Of a stretch of DNA of 64,000 nucleotides, positions 28,314 to 37,185 are shown piece by piece. The stretch spans positions 11,402 to 75,401 of the forward strand of contig CAXULW010000016.1 in the NCBI GenBank assembly GCA_964252015.1, in the 5' to 3' direction. Every line of letters starts with the position of its first letter. Positions within the stretch are counted from its first letter, which is position 1. A program made the translations under genes and the position numbers. The notes beneath the pieces are model-generated. The model was given only the letters and a program-made list of their open reading frames with translations, was not told the DNA's origin and searched no databases. The stretch is from CAXSBR01 sp964252015. GTDB lineage: Bacteria > Actinomycetota > Actinomycetes > Mycobacteriales > Jatrophihabitantaceae.

Positions 28314-29243
28314 GTGATAACGGCGGCGGGCCAGCGGATCGGGTGGGGCGACGTCCCCGTCCGCGTGCGGGCCGCGGTGGAGCACATCCTGGGCTCGCCC
28401 GTCGTCGAGGCCCGATCCCAGACCGGCGGATTCTCCCCCGGCACGGCCGACCGGGTCCGCACCGAGGACGGACGGCGGGCGTTCGTCAAGGCGGCCGGTC
28501 GGTCGCTCAACGAAAAGACCGTCCGATTGCACCGGCGGGAGATCGCGGTGTCGGCCGCCCTGCCCGAAGACGTTCCTGCGCCGACCTTGCTGGGCTCCTA
28601 CGACGACGGGGACTGGGTCGCGCTCGTGCTCGAGGACGTCGAAGGTCGCCACCCGCGCACGCCGTGGGACGCGGCTGAACTGTCCGCCGTACTGGCCGCT
28701 CTCGGCCAACTCGCGGCCGCACCGCTGTCGGCCGAGCAGCGCGAGTACAAGCCGGCAGGCGAGGCAATTGCCCACGACGTGGCCGGGTGGCGGCGGATCG
28801 CGCTGGACCCGCCGCCTGATCTGGAGCCGTGGGCGCGCGACCACCTCGACGACCTCACCGACCGGGCCGACCAGGTGCTACCCCGGCTGAGCGGTGAAAG
28901 CCTGCTGCACACCGACATCCGGGCCGACAACCTGCTCCTGCGTCCGGACGGTGCGGTGGTCATCGTCGACTGGCCGTGGGCGGCGCGCGGACCGGCGTGG
29001 CTGGACACGCTGTTGCTGCTGGTCAACGTCAACCTGTTCGGCGGGCACGACGTGGAAGCGCTGGTCGCCGAGCACGTCCGCGCCGATCCGGAGGACGTCA
29101 CCGGGTTCCTGGTCGGCCTGACCGGCTACTTCCTGGACGCGGCGCGCCAACCCGGTTCACCCGGCCTGCCCACGGTGCGGGCCTTTCAGGCCGCGCAGGG
29201 TCACGCCACCCTGGACTGGGTGCGACGCCGGTTGCCCGGCTGA
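28314..29243 (+). CDS. Aminoglycoside phosphotransferase-family kinase
   Basis: 309 residues from GTG 28314. Kinase motifs: FSPGTADRV near the N-terminus, VKAAGR with the ATP-binding Lys, catalytic loop HTDIRADNLLL (Asp base, Asn metal ligand) and IVDWPWAARGPAWLDTLLLL with the second metal Asp. The family phosphorylates antibiotics, sugars or choline-like substrates. No resistance context. It is divergent from the SnoaL-like gene. Confidence 0.82.
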   Translation: MITAAGQRIGWGDVPVRVRAAVEHILGSPVVEARSQTGGFSPGTADRVRTEDGRRAFVKAAGRSLNEKTVRLHRREIAVSAALPEDVPAPTLLGSYDDGDWVALVLEDVEGRHPRTPWDAAELSAVLAALGQLAAAPLSAEQREYKPAGEAIAHDVAGWRRIALDPPPDLEPWARDHLDDLTDRADQVLPRLSGESLLHTDIRADNLLLRPDGAVVIVDWPWAARGPAWLDTLLLLVNVNLFGGHDVEALVAEHVRADPEDVTGFLVGLTGYFLDAARQPGSPGLPTVRAFQAAQGHATLDWVRRRLPG

Positions 29244-29412
29244 GCACCCTCGACACCCGTTCCGCCGCGGCGTTAACATCGCGTCAGGCGTGGCAGGGAC
29301 GCCTCCGGGTCCGCGGAAAGGGCTGAGCCCACCTGTACGGCTGGGATGTGACCACGCTCGCCACCTCCTTTCGCCTCGTTCCGCGGACCACGGGGTTCGA
29401 GAGGAGGTCGCG

Positions 29413-30864
29413 ATGGCGGCCGTGTCCCTGCCCGAACAGCCCAACCTCGACCAGTTGCGCAAGCAGGCCCGGGACCTGCAGCGGGGCGTCAGATCCGGAG
29501 ATCCGCGCGCGCTGGGCGCTGCCGGCATCGACCAGGCCGACCCCGTATTCGCCCGGCACTCGGCGCAGCGCGTCCTGGCCCACCGTTACGGCTTTCCGAG
29601 CTGGTCCCGGCTCAAGCGCCACGTAGCGGCGATAACCGAACGTAGCTGGGTGTACACCGCGGCCCAGTCCGATGAATCCCCGCCCGATCGGTTCCTGCGG
29701 CTGGCCTGCGTGAACTACTCCGCGGTGGATACCGACGTGGCCGCCGCGGCCGCGCTTCTGCAGCAAGATCCCGAGGTGCCGACGCAATCGCTGGCCGCGG
29801 CCGCGGTCTGTGGCGATGTGCCGGAGGTACGACGACTGCTGGCGGCCCGGCCCGATGCGGCTGGTGCACCGTCCGGTCCCTACCGGTGGCCACCGCTGAT
29901 GTACCTGACTTACGGGCGCTTTCCCGTGGACACCGACCGCACGCTCACCGTCACGCGTCTCCTGCTCGACGCGGGAGCGGATCCCAATGACGGCCGCTTC
30001 TTCCTCGGGCTGCCCACCCCGTTCACGGTGCTGACCGGCGTCTTCGGTGGCGGTGAGCGCGACCCGGCGCCGCACCCGCACGCCGTCGCCCTGGCGCGGC
30101 TGCTGCTGTCCGCCGGCGCCGACGCCAACGACGGACAGACCCTGTACAACCGCATGTTCAGCCCGGCCGACGACTTCCTCGAGGTGCTGTTCGAGTTCGG
30201 TCTCGGCCGCGGCGACGGCGGTCCGTGGCCGCGGCTGCTGCCCGACGTCCTGCCGGCCCCGGACACGATCCTGGACGGGCTCATCAGCTGGGCCGTCACC
30301 CACGACCAACGCGCCCGCGTCGCCCTGCTGGCGGCCCACGGGGTGGACCTCGACCGTCCGTCGGATGACGGCCTGCGCCCGGTCGAACTGGCCCGCCGCA
30401 GCGGACACCCGCAGATGGTCGAGCTGCTGGTCTCGGTGGGCGCGGCCCCGGCCGAGGACGACCCCGTGCAAGCCTTCATCGCAGCGGTCTTGGCTGGTGA
30501 CGCCGAGGCCGCGCACGCCGCCCCAACCGCTCTGATCCAAGCCGCCCGCCGGGCCCGCCCCGGGCTCATCGTCTGGGCGGCCGGCCTCCAGCGGGTTGCG
30601 GCGGTAGAGCTGCTGGTCGAGCTCGGTTTCGACGTGAATGCCTTTGCGCGCAGCGATCTGATGCTCGAGCAACCGTGGGAGAGCGCGCTGCACACGGCGG
30701 TCGAACGCAACGACGCACGGCTGGCCCAGCGGCTGCTGGAGCTGGGCGCAAACCCAACCCTGCGAGATCGGCGCTTCGACGGCACGCCGATGGACTGGGC
30801 GCAGCACCTGGGCCGTCCGGCGTTGGTGGACCTACTCGCCTCCGGTGGCGATCACGCGGTCTGA
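29413..30864 (+). CDS. Ankyrin-repeat protein
   Basis: 483 residues from ATG 29413, with GAGGAGG at 29401-29407. N-terminal segment PNLDQLRKQARDLQRG followed by VFARHSAQRVLAHRYGFPSW is typical of bacterial ankyrin proteins with a leading helical cap. Then come several degenerate ankyrin units: VTRLLLDAGADPND, LARLLLSAGADAND, VALLAAHGVDLDRPS, RPVELARRSGHPQMVELLVS and SALHTAVERNDARLAQRLLELGANP. It would act by protein binding. The 3' end overlaps the convergent agmatinase gene by 13 bp. Confidence 0.85.
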   Translation: MAAVSLPEQPNLDQLRKQARDLQRGVRSGDPRALGAAGIDQADPVFARHSAQRVLAHRYGFPSWSRLKRHVAAITERSWVYTAAQSDESPPDRFLRLACVNYSAVDTDVAAAAALLQQDPEVPTQSLAAAAVCGDVPEVRRLLAARPDAAGAPSGPYRWPPLMYLTYGRFPVDTDRTLTVTRLLLDAGADPNDGRFFLGLPTPFTVLTGVFGGGERDPAPHPHAVALARLLLSAGADANDGQTLYNRMFSPADDFLEVLFEFGLGRGDGGPWPRLLPDVLPAPDTILDGLISWAVTHDQRARVALLAAHGVDLDRPSDDGLRPVELARRSGHPQMVELLVSVGAAPAEDDPVQAFIAAVLAGDAEAAHAAPTALIQAARRARPGLIVWAAGLQRVAAVELLVELGFDVNAFARSDLMLEQPWESALHTAVERNDARLAQRLLELGANPTLRDRRFDGTPMDWAQHLGRPALVDLLASGGDHAV

Positions 30865-31880
30865 TCCGGGCGGTCGGCCAGCAACGGGCGAGCCGGATCC
30901 CAGGTCGTACCGTCGCGCTCGTCGCGGCGTTTGCGGGCAATGGCGGACAGCGCCTCGAGCACCACGCGGTTGGCCAACGCCGCGGTGATGTCGGCGTGGT
31001 CGTAGGGCGGGCTGACCTCGACCACGTCCACGCCCACCACGGGGAGCTCGAGACAGATCCGGCGCACCGCGTCCAGCAACTGCCGGGCCGACAGCCCGCC
31101 CGGCTCCGGTGTTCCGGTGCCGGGGGCGTGGCCCGGGTCGCACACGTCGATGTCGACGGACAGGAACACCCCGTCACATTCGTCGGTGGCGATGGTGAAC
31201 GCCTCGCTCAGACATTCGTTCAGACCGCGGTGCACGATCTCGGTCATCTCGTAGGAGCGCATGGACTGCTCGGCCATCCAGTCCAGCGTCTCCGGCGGCG
31301 GCCAGTACCCACGCAGGCCGACCTGCAGGAAGCGGTCGCCGCGCAACGCACCGGATTCGATCAGCCGGCGCATCGGCTGACCGTGCCCCCACAACGACCC
31401 GAACTCGATGTCGCCGGTGTCGGCGTGCGCATCGAAATGGATCATCGACACGCGGCCGTGGCCGAGGACGTTGGCCACGCCCTTGGCGTCGGGGAACGCG
31501 ATCGAATGGTCGCCGCCGAGCACGACCGGGATCGCACCCGCGCGCGCGACCTTCTCCACCGCGTCCTCCAGCGCGCCGAGCGCGGTCTCGATGTCGCCGG
31601 AGTACATCTCGACGTCGCCGGCGTCGAACACGCGCAGGTCGCGCAGGCCGTCCGTGCGCAGAGCCAGGCTGGGTCGCGAACCGTCGTGGGGCAGGTAGTC
31701 GGTCATCCGGATCGCCTGCGGCCCGAACCGGGTGCCGGGCCGGTGCGACGTCCCGCCGTCGAAGGGCGCCCCGACGATGACGATGTCCGCGTCCTGGTAC
31801 GTCGCGGTGTCGTCCAGGTCGCACGGCTCGACGCCGAGGAAGGTTATGTCCGGGCCGAACTGGGCTCCGTAGCGACTCAC
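30852..31880 (-). CDS. speB: Agmatinase / ureohydrolase family
   Basis: 342 residues. Two-manganese ureohydrolase motifs are complete: VVLGGDHSIAF, MIHFDAHADTGD and LSVDIDVCDPGHAPGTGTPEPGG. The enzyme hydrolyses agmatine or a related guanidino compound to putrescine-like product and urea. Related enzymes include guanidinobutyrase and formimidoylglutamase-like proteins, so the substrate is inferred. It is divergent from nadA across 187 bp. Confidence 0.85.
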   Translation of the reverse strand: MSRYGAQFGPDITFLGVEPCDLDDTATYQDADIVIVGAPFDGGTSHRPGTRFGPQAIRMTDYLPHDGSRPSLALRTDGLRDLRVFDAGDVEMYSGDIETALGALEDAVEKVARAGAIPVVLGGDHSIAFPDAKGVANVLGHGRVSMIHFDAHADTGDIEFGSLWGHGQPMRRLIESGALRGDRFLQVGLRGYWPPPETLDWMAEQSMRSYEMTEIVHRGLNECLSEAFTIATDECDGVFLSVDIDVCDPGHAPGTGTPEPGGLSARQLLDAVRRICLELPVVGVDVVEVSPPYDHADITAALANRVVLEALSAIARKRRDERDGTTWDPARPLLADRPDQTA

Positions 31881-32040
31881 GTCCGCTCCCCCCTGCTGGC
31901 CACCGATGGGCCGACCCTAAACCCCCGGCCATGGTTCTTCGCGCGACCGATTGGGGCTATCACGCTAGTCGGCGCGGAGTGCGGCGATGGGGGTGGGCGC
32001 TCCCCGTTGGGAACAGGATCGCGCTGGGATAGGTTATCGT

Positions 32041-32062
32041 CTCATAGTCTAAAACCTAGGAG
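32041..32062 (+). promoter_or_regulatory. Candidate operator before nadA
   Basis: CTCATAG (32041-32047) and CTAGGAG (32056-32062) form an inverted repeat with one mismatch, and TAGTCTAA lies at 32045-32052. It ends 5 bases before ATG 32068 and includes the ribosome site AGGAG. Since an NrtR-type regulator is encoded directly downstream, this is the natural candidate for its box, but I cannot confirm the consensus from memory. Confidence 0.4.
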
Positions 32063-32067
32063 CCGTC

Positions 32068-33111
32068 ATGACCGCTCTGCCCACTGCCCCACCGGCGCGC
32101 AGGCCGCTACCGATGGCGCCGTCCGTTCCCCTGCTCGCCGGCGATGCGTTGGCCGAGTGGAAGCTCGAGGTGCGCCGGTTGGCGGCCGAGCGCGACGCGG
32201 TGATCCTGGCCCACAACTACCAGTCACCGGAGATCCAGGACGTGGCCGACGTGGTCGGTGACTCCCTGGCCCTGTCCCGGCTGGCCGCCGCCAGCGAGGC
32301 CTCGACGATCGTGTTCTGCGGCGTGCACTTCATGGCCGAGACGGCCAAAATCCTGGCGCCTACGCGAACGGTGCTCATGCCCGACCGCAACGCCGGTTGC
32401 TCGCTGGCCGACAGCATCACCGCCGACCAGTTGCGGGCGTGGAAAGCCGAACATCCCGGCGCGGTCGTCGTCTCCTACGTCAACACCAGCGCCGCGGTGA
32501 AGGCCGAGACGGATCTGTGCTGCACATCGGCCAATGCGGTCGAGATCGTCGAGTCCGTGCCGGCCGACCGCGAGGTGCTGTTCCTGCCCGACATGTTCCT
32601 GGGTGCGCACGTACGTCGCCAGACCGGGAGAGAGAACCTTCATGTCTGGATGGGCGAATGTCATGTGCACGCCGGGATCAGCGGTGCCGAGCTCCGCGAG
32701 CGGGTGCACGCCGAACCCGACGCCGAGGTCTACATCCACCCCGAATGCGGCTGCGCCACGTCCGCCCTGTGGATGAGCGGCACGGGCGAGTTGCCCCCGG
32801 AACGCACGCACATCCTGTCGACCAGCGGCATGCTCGAAGCGGCCCGGACCAGCACCGCGGCCAAGGTCCTCGTCGCCACCGAGACCGGCATGCTGCACCA
32901 GCTGCGCCAGGCCAACCCGCGCACGTCGTTCGAGCCGGTGAACCCGCGCGCGGTCTGCCAGTACATGAAGATGAACACGCCGGCCAAGCTGTTGCGCTGC
33001 CTGCGTGACGGGGTGGACGAGGTCACCGTGCCCGCCGACGTTGCCGCCAAGGCCCGCGCTGCGGTCGAGGCCATGATCGCGATCGGCACGCCGTCGTTGC
33101 ACGGCGAGTGA
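32068..33111 (+). CDS. nadA: Quinolinate synthase A
   Basis: 347 residues. It condenses iminoaspartate with dihydroxyacetone phosphate to quinolinate, the second step of de novo NAD synthesis. Typical motifs: AVILAHNYQSPEIQDVADVVGDSLALS, VFCGVHFMAETAKIL, MPDRNAGCSLADS, HPEC and AVCQYMKMNT. Cys residues in FCGV, HPEC and AVCQY are the likely [4Fe-4S] ligands. AGGAG precedes the ATG. Unlike many actinomycetes, nadB and nadC do not follow; instead the NrtR-like regulator starts inside its stop (GTGA-type 4-bp overlap). Confidence 0.93.
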   Translation: MTALPTAPPARRPLPMAPSVPLLAGDALAEWKLEVRRLAAERDAVILAHNYQSPEIQDVADVVGDSLALSRLAAASEASTIVFCGVHFMAETAKILAPTRTVLMPDRNAGCSLADSITADQLRAWKAEHPGAVVVSYVNTSAAVKAETDLCCTSANAVEIVESVPADREVLFLPDMFLGAHVRRQTGRENLHVWMGECHVHAGISGAELRERVHAEPDAEVYIHPECGCATSALWMSGTGELPPERTHILSTSGMLEAARTSTAAKVLVATETGMLHQLRQANPRTSFEPVNPRAVCQYMKMNTPAKLLRCLRDGVDEVTVPADVAAKARAAVEAMIAIGTPSLHGE

Positions 33112-33812
33112 GCACCGCCGAGGACAGCGGGACCTTCGCCCACGACGTCCTCGCGGTCGTGTTCGGGGTCCGCGACGACGCGCTGTCGGTGCTGCTGTGG
33201 CGCCGCGGCCGGGCGCCGCAGCGCGGGCGGTGGGCGCTGCCGGGGGGCCCGCTCGGTGCGCGCGAGCGGCTCGGCACCTCGGTGGCCCGGCATCTCGCGG
33301 CTCAGCTCGGCGCCGATCAGGTCGACGTCGCCGAGCTCACCCACCTGGAGCAGTTGGAGACCCGGAGCGACCCGCGCCGTGACCCCCGCGGTCGGGTTCT
33401 GGCCACCGCCTACCTCGGGCTCGTCCCGTTCGGTACGGACCCGGCCCTGCCCGCGGACACGGCCTGGCATTGCCTGGATCGCCTGCCACCACTGGCATTC
33501 GACCACGCCTCCATCATCGACGCGGCCCGCGATCGCCTGCGCGGCAAGCTTTCCTACACGACGATCGCGTGGGCCCTGGCTCCCCCGGAGTTCACCCTCT
33601 CGGGCCTGCGCGGGATCTACCGGGCCGTCCTCGGCTACGACGTCTCGGCCACGAACCTGGCCCGGGTGCTGGGTCGCCGCCACGCCCTGGTCGCCACTGG
33701 AGCGATGAGCGCGCCCGGAACGGACGGCGGACGGCCGGCGCGCACGTACCGGTTCGCCCACCCCGAGGTCCAGGTCACCGATCCGTTCGCCGCCTTCCGA
33801 CCCCCGTCCTGA
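33108..33812 (+). CDS. nrtR: NrtR-type regulator (Nudix-like sensor plus winged helix)
   Basis: 234 residues. The N-terminal Nudix fold has WRRGRAPQRGRWALPGGPLG, but the Nudix box ends ARHLAAQLG, so the catalytic REUxEE glutamates are missing. The C-terminal half (KLSYTTIAWALAPPEFTLSG, LRGIYRAVLGYDVSATNLAR, PARTYRF) is the winged helix of NrtR. NrtR senses ADP-ribose or NAD status and represses NAD biosynthesis genes. A 4-bp overlap with nadA fits autoregulation of a nadA-nrtR operon. Confidence 0.85.
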   Translation: MSTAEDSGTFAHDVLAVVFGVRDDALSVLLWRRGRAPQRGRWALPGGPLGARERLGTSVARHLAAQLGADQVDVAELTHLEQLETRSDPRRDPRGRVLATAYLGLVPFGTDPALPADTAWHCLDRLPPLAFDHASIIDAARDRLRGKLSYTTIAWALAPPEFTLSGLRGIYRAVLGYDVSATNLARVLGRRHALVATGAMSAPGTDGGRPARTYRFAHPEVQVTDPFAAFRPPS

Positions 33813-33821
33813 TACAACGGC

Positions 33822-34598
33822 TCACGACTGGACCAGGCCGCCGTCGACGTTCAGGCCCTGACCGGTGACGGCCGCATTGGCCAGGCAGTACTGCACGGCC
33901 AGCACCACCTCGTCCGTGGTGATCAGCCGACCGATCGGCTGCTTGTGCTCGAGGTAGTGCCGGGCCTCGGCCGCGGTCATCCTCGTCGTGGCCACGATGG
34001 TCTCCACCGACCCGTCGGTCATCGGGGTGTCGACGTAGGCCGGGCACACCGCGTTGACCGTCACCCCGGTGCGCACGAGCTCGGCCGCGGCCGAGCGGAC
34101 CAGCCCGAGGACACCGTGCTTGGCCGCGACGTAGGCCGAGATGTAGGGCTCCCCCACCCGCGACGCCATCGACGCCATGACGACGATCCGTCCGAACCCG
34201 GCGGCCTTCATCGCGGGCACGGCCCGGCGGATGCAACGGAACGGCGCGGTCAGGTTGAGATCCAGGCTGCGCTGCCAGTCCTCGTCGGTTACGCGATGCA
34301 CGGGCGCCGAGGTGGCCGCGCCGGCGTTGGCGATGAGAATCTGCACCGGGCCGAACTCGGCCTCGACGCGGGCGAAGATGTCACCCACCGCGCCCGGCGC
34401 GGTGATGTCGGCGGGCACGATCAGGCTCGGCCCGGGCAGCGCATCGGCCACCTCCCGCAGTTGGCCCTCGCTGCGCGCGGTCAGGGCCACCCGATGCCCC
34501 TGAGCCGACAGCAGGTGCGCCACGGCGGCTCCGATCCCGCGACCGGCGCCGGTCACCAGTGCGGTGAGGGGTTCGGCATCGGACACGTCCGTCACCAT
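33822..34598 (-). CDS. Short-chain dehydrogenase/reductase
   Basis: 258 residues. Classical SDR: cofactor motif LVTGAGRGIGAAV, IANAG, catalytic VMASMAS with Ser, and YISAYVAAKHG (Tyr-x-x-x-Lys). An Arg after the first beta strand (LTARSEGQ) suggests NADP. It resembles 3-oxoacyl reductase/3-hydroxybutyrate dehydrogenase-type enzymes. It converges on nrtR with 9 bp between them; no pathway context. Confidence 0.85.
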   Translation of the reverse strand: MVTDVSDAEPLTALVTGAGRGIGAAVAHLLSAQGHRVALTARSEGQLREVADALPGPSLIVPADITAPGAVGDIFARVEAEFGPVQILIANAGAATSAPVHRVTDEDWQRSLDLNLTAPFRCIRRAVPAMKAAGFGRIVVMASMASRVGEPYISAYVAAKHGVLGLVRSAAAELVRTGVTVNAVCPAYVDTPMTDGSVETIVATTRMTAAEARHYLEHKQPIGRLITTDEVVLAVQYCLANAAVTGQGLNVDGGLVQS

Positions 34599-34688
34599 CG
34601 CAGGCCGGTCGCCGTGGGGTCAACGCGGGTCCTCGGGATCCCGCGGCAAGATCAACGGGGCCCGGGTCGGCGTCGTGCGGGCATTATC

Positions 34689-35561
34689 GTGACGGTCGTG
34701 CCCGACGCTCTGGGATCGTTCGTCCTCACCCTCACCTGCCCGGACCGGCGTGGCATCGTGCGGGCCGTGGCCGAGTTCCTGGCCGAGCAGGGCACCACCA
34801 TCGTGGACAGCCAGCAATTCGGCGATCCGAGCACCGGGCAGTTCTTCATGCGGGTGCACGTGCGCGAGGAAGACCACGCCGCCGGGGTCGATCACCTGCG
34901 CGCGGCGTTCGGCCCGCTGGCCAGCGAGTTCGCGATGACGTGGGCGCTGCACGACCTCGGCGTCCGTCCCCGTCTGCTGGTGATGGTGTCGCGCCAGGGG
35001 CACTGCCTCAACGACTTGCTGTACCGGTCCCGTTCGGGCGCCCTGCCGGGCGATATTGCCGCCGTGGTGTCGAACCACCGCGACTTCGAGGACCTGGTGC
35101 ACTGGCACGGCCTGCCGTTCCACCACGTCCCCGTCGGGCCGACGACCAAACCCGAGGCCGAGGCCGAACTGCGCGGGTTGATCGATCGCTATGCCGCGGA
35201 CTGCGTGGTGCTCGCGCGGTACATGCAGGTGCTGTCGCCGGCGCTGTGTGACGAGCTGCGCGGGCGGGCCATCAACATCCATCACAGCCTGCTGCCCAGC
35301 TTCACCGGCGCCCGTCCGTACGAGCAGGCCTATGCCCGCGGGGTGAAGGTCGTCGGCGCCACCGCTCACTACGTGACCGCCGAGCTCGACCAGGGACCCA
35401 TCATCGAGCAGGACTTCGTGCGCGTCGACCACACCCACGAGCCGCGCGAGCTGGCCGCCCTTGGCCGCGATCTGGAGGCGCTGGCGTTGGCCCGTGCGGT
35501 CAAGTGGCACGCCGAGCACCGGGTGCTGCTCTACGGCCGACGCACGGTCGTATTCACCTAG
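34689..35561 (+). CDS. purU: Formyltetrahydrofolate deformylase
   Basis: 290 residues from GTG 34689 (GTG 34698 is equally possible). An N-terminal ACT domain (FVLTLTCPDRRGIVRAVAEFL) precedes a formyl transferase-type hydrolase domain with RLLVMVSRQGHCLNDLLYR, VVSNHRDFEDL, INIHHSLLPSFTGARPYEQA and DQGPIIEQDF. PurU releases formate from 10-formyl-THF to balance one-carbon units, often linked with glycine metabolism. No ribosome site is visible. Confidence 0.9.
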   Translation: MTVVPDALGSFVLTLTCPDRRGIVRAVAEFLAEQGTTIVDSQQFGDPSTGQFFMRVHVREEDHAAGVDHLRAAFGPLASEFAMTWALHDLGVRPRLLVMVSRQGHCLNDLLYRSRSGALPGDIAAVVSNHRDFEDLVHWHGLPFHHVPVGPTTKPEAEAELRGLIDRYAADCVVLARYMQVLSPALCDELRGRAINIHHSLLPSFTGARPYEQAYARGVKVVGATAHYVTAELDQGPIIEQDFVRVDHTHEPRELAALGRDLEALALARAVKWHAEHRVLLYGRRTVVFT

Positions 35562-35634
35562 TCGCGTGTCGTTGTGTTGGTCGCGGACACCCGGGCACGG
35601 AGGTGGTTCGGCCGCGGGCCAACAGGGCTGACAC

Positions 35635-36291
35635 CTATGCGTCCACCGACCGCCGTGCGCCTGTGCGCGACACCTGGCCCGCCGTTGCGGAGAGGCGGAT
35701 CACCGCTACGCCGATGAGGGCAGTGAGCACGTCGGCGATACCGATGGCGACGTTGGAGGCGACGCTGGCGAAGCCGAACGTGAAGGAGACCGGCGTGACC
35801 ACGAACAGCTGGAAGATGCTAAGAACCAGTGGCAGCGCGGCCCAAGGCCGCGGCCATCGGCCCTGCCGCAGCGCCATGACGCCGATACCCGCCAGTCCGA
35901 TGTCAGCAAGCAGGGCACCCAAGCCGAAGACGCCGCTCGCGGTATCGACCGAGCTCGCGTCCGCGGCCGCTCGGCGGACCAGGATCAGCACCAGCTCGCC
36001 GGGCACGGTCAGGAGCATTCCCACCACGGCAAGGCCGCCCAGGACGCGGGCTGCCCGGCTGGGTCGAACGACGTCGGAGCGGACCAGGCCCAGAACTCCG
36101 GCCGCCAGCAGCGCCTGGGTGAGGGCGAAGAACAACTGCATCGGAACGTAAGCCTGCGCTGACAGCGGGTAGCTCAGCCGGTCGTCGGGGACGGCGGGGT
36201 TGACGACGAAGAGGAAGGCGTTGCCGAGGATGGCCAGCGCGGCCCCGGCGATCGCGCTGAGTCCGCAACGGCGGAGCAGGGTGACGTCCAC
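35635..36291 (-). CDS. DUF4386-type membrane protein
   Basis: 218 residues with about six membrane helices. Spacing and the RRCGLSAIAGAALAILGNAF start resemble DUF4386 proteins. Function unknown. It is divergent from a TetR-type regulator, with a strong dyad between the two, so it is the probable regulated target. Confidence 0.7.
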   Translation of the reverse strand: MDVTLLRRCGLSAIAGAALAILGNAFLFVVNPAVPDDRLSYPLSAQAYVPMQLFFALTQALLAAGVLGLVRSDVVRPSRAARVLGGLAVVGMLLTVPGELVLILVRRAAADASSVDTASGVFGLGALLADIGLAGIGVMALRQGRWPRPWAALPLVLSIFQLFVVTPVSFTFGFASVASNVAIGIADVLTALIGVAVIRLSATAGQVSRTGARRSVDA

Positions 36292-36323
36292 GGTGGGCTC
36301 CGCTCGTCTCGATAGGTGATGTC

Positions 36324-36347
36324 TTCACTAGTGGGTTCACCAGTGAA
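36324..36347. promoter_or_regulatory. TetR-type operator between divergent genes
   Basis: TTCACTAGTG (36324-36333), a 4-bp spacer, and CACCAGTGAA (36338-36347) form a 10-bp-arm inverted repeat with a single mismatch. It lies 32 bases upstream of the DUF4386 start and 22 bases upstream of the TetR start, so one bound dimer pair could repress both. Confidence 0.7.
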
Positions 36348-36369
36348 GGTACTAGTAGAGTGCCGGACC

Positions 36370-36999
36370 GTGAGCGGTGTCAAGGGCGGACCCGCCAGGC
36401 AGAGCCGCCGGGAGCAGGCGCAGGCGACTCGGCTCAGGATTGTGGAGGCCGCGTTGGCGGCTTTCCTGGAACGCGGCTACTCCGGCACCACGATGGACGC
36501 GGTTGCCGCTGAGGCAGGTGTGGCCGCGCAGACCGTCTATTTCGTCTTCCACACCAAGGGCGACCTCCTCCAGGCCGTCTACGAGCACCTCGTCCTCGGT
36601 CCGGAAAAGGTGCCGCCGCACCTGACCTGGTGGTGGCGCGCCGTCGTGGACGAGCCCGAGGTCGTCGCCGCGGTGCGGACCCTGGTGAGTGGATCCATGG
36701 ATCTCCTGGTGCGGGCCGCCCCCCTGGTCTGGATGGTGCTGGGCGACGAGACGGCCAGGGAGGGCTACGAGTTCAACGAAGGTATGCGGCGCGACGGCTA
36801 CGAGGTCCTGATCCGGACGCTGACCTCCAAGCACCCGCTGCGACCCGAGATCACCCCGGAGCGCGCGCGCGACGTCCTCCTCCTGCTCACCGGGCCCCAG
36901 GTCTACGCCCAGCTGGCGCGAGACCTGAAGTGGAGCCGCGAGGAGATCGAGGAGTGGACGATCACCTCGGTGCTCCAACAGCTGTTCGGGATCGGATGA
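36370..36999 (+). CDS. TetR-family regulator
   Basis: 209 residues from GTG 36370. HTH domain: RLRIVEAALAAFLERGYSG, TTMDAVAAEAGVAAQTVYFV, FHTKGDLLQAVYEHLV. The C-terminal domain is unassigned. It very likely binds the dyad just upstream and controls itself and the divergent membrane protein. Inducer unknown. Confidence 0.88.
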   Translation: MSGVKGGPARQSRREQAQATRLRIVEAALAAFLERGYSGTTMDAVAAEAGVAAQTVYFVFHTKGDLLQAVYEHLVLGPEKVPPHLTWWWRAVVDEPEVVAAVRTLVSGSMDLLVRAAPLVWMVLGDETAREGYEFNEGMRRDGYEVLIRTLTSKHPLRPEITPERARDVLLLLTGPQVYAQLARDLKWSREEIEEWTITSVLQQLFGIG

Positions 37000-37185
37000 C
37001 GGCACGGTCCAGCGATGGGCTGGGCTCGCCGGGCCGATTCGCCGCGCCGCGTGATTTCGGGACTGCGCCCGTTCACCCAGTGCCCGTTCACGCAGCCCGT
37101 TCACCCAAGCTGTGCGGCCATTGACGCGACACGCCAACTGGGCGATTGTGGTGGGCGCCCCCACGCTAACCCCCCGGAGGTACCT

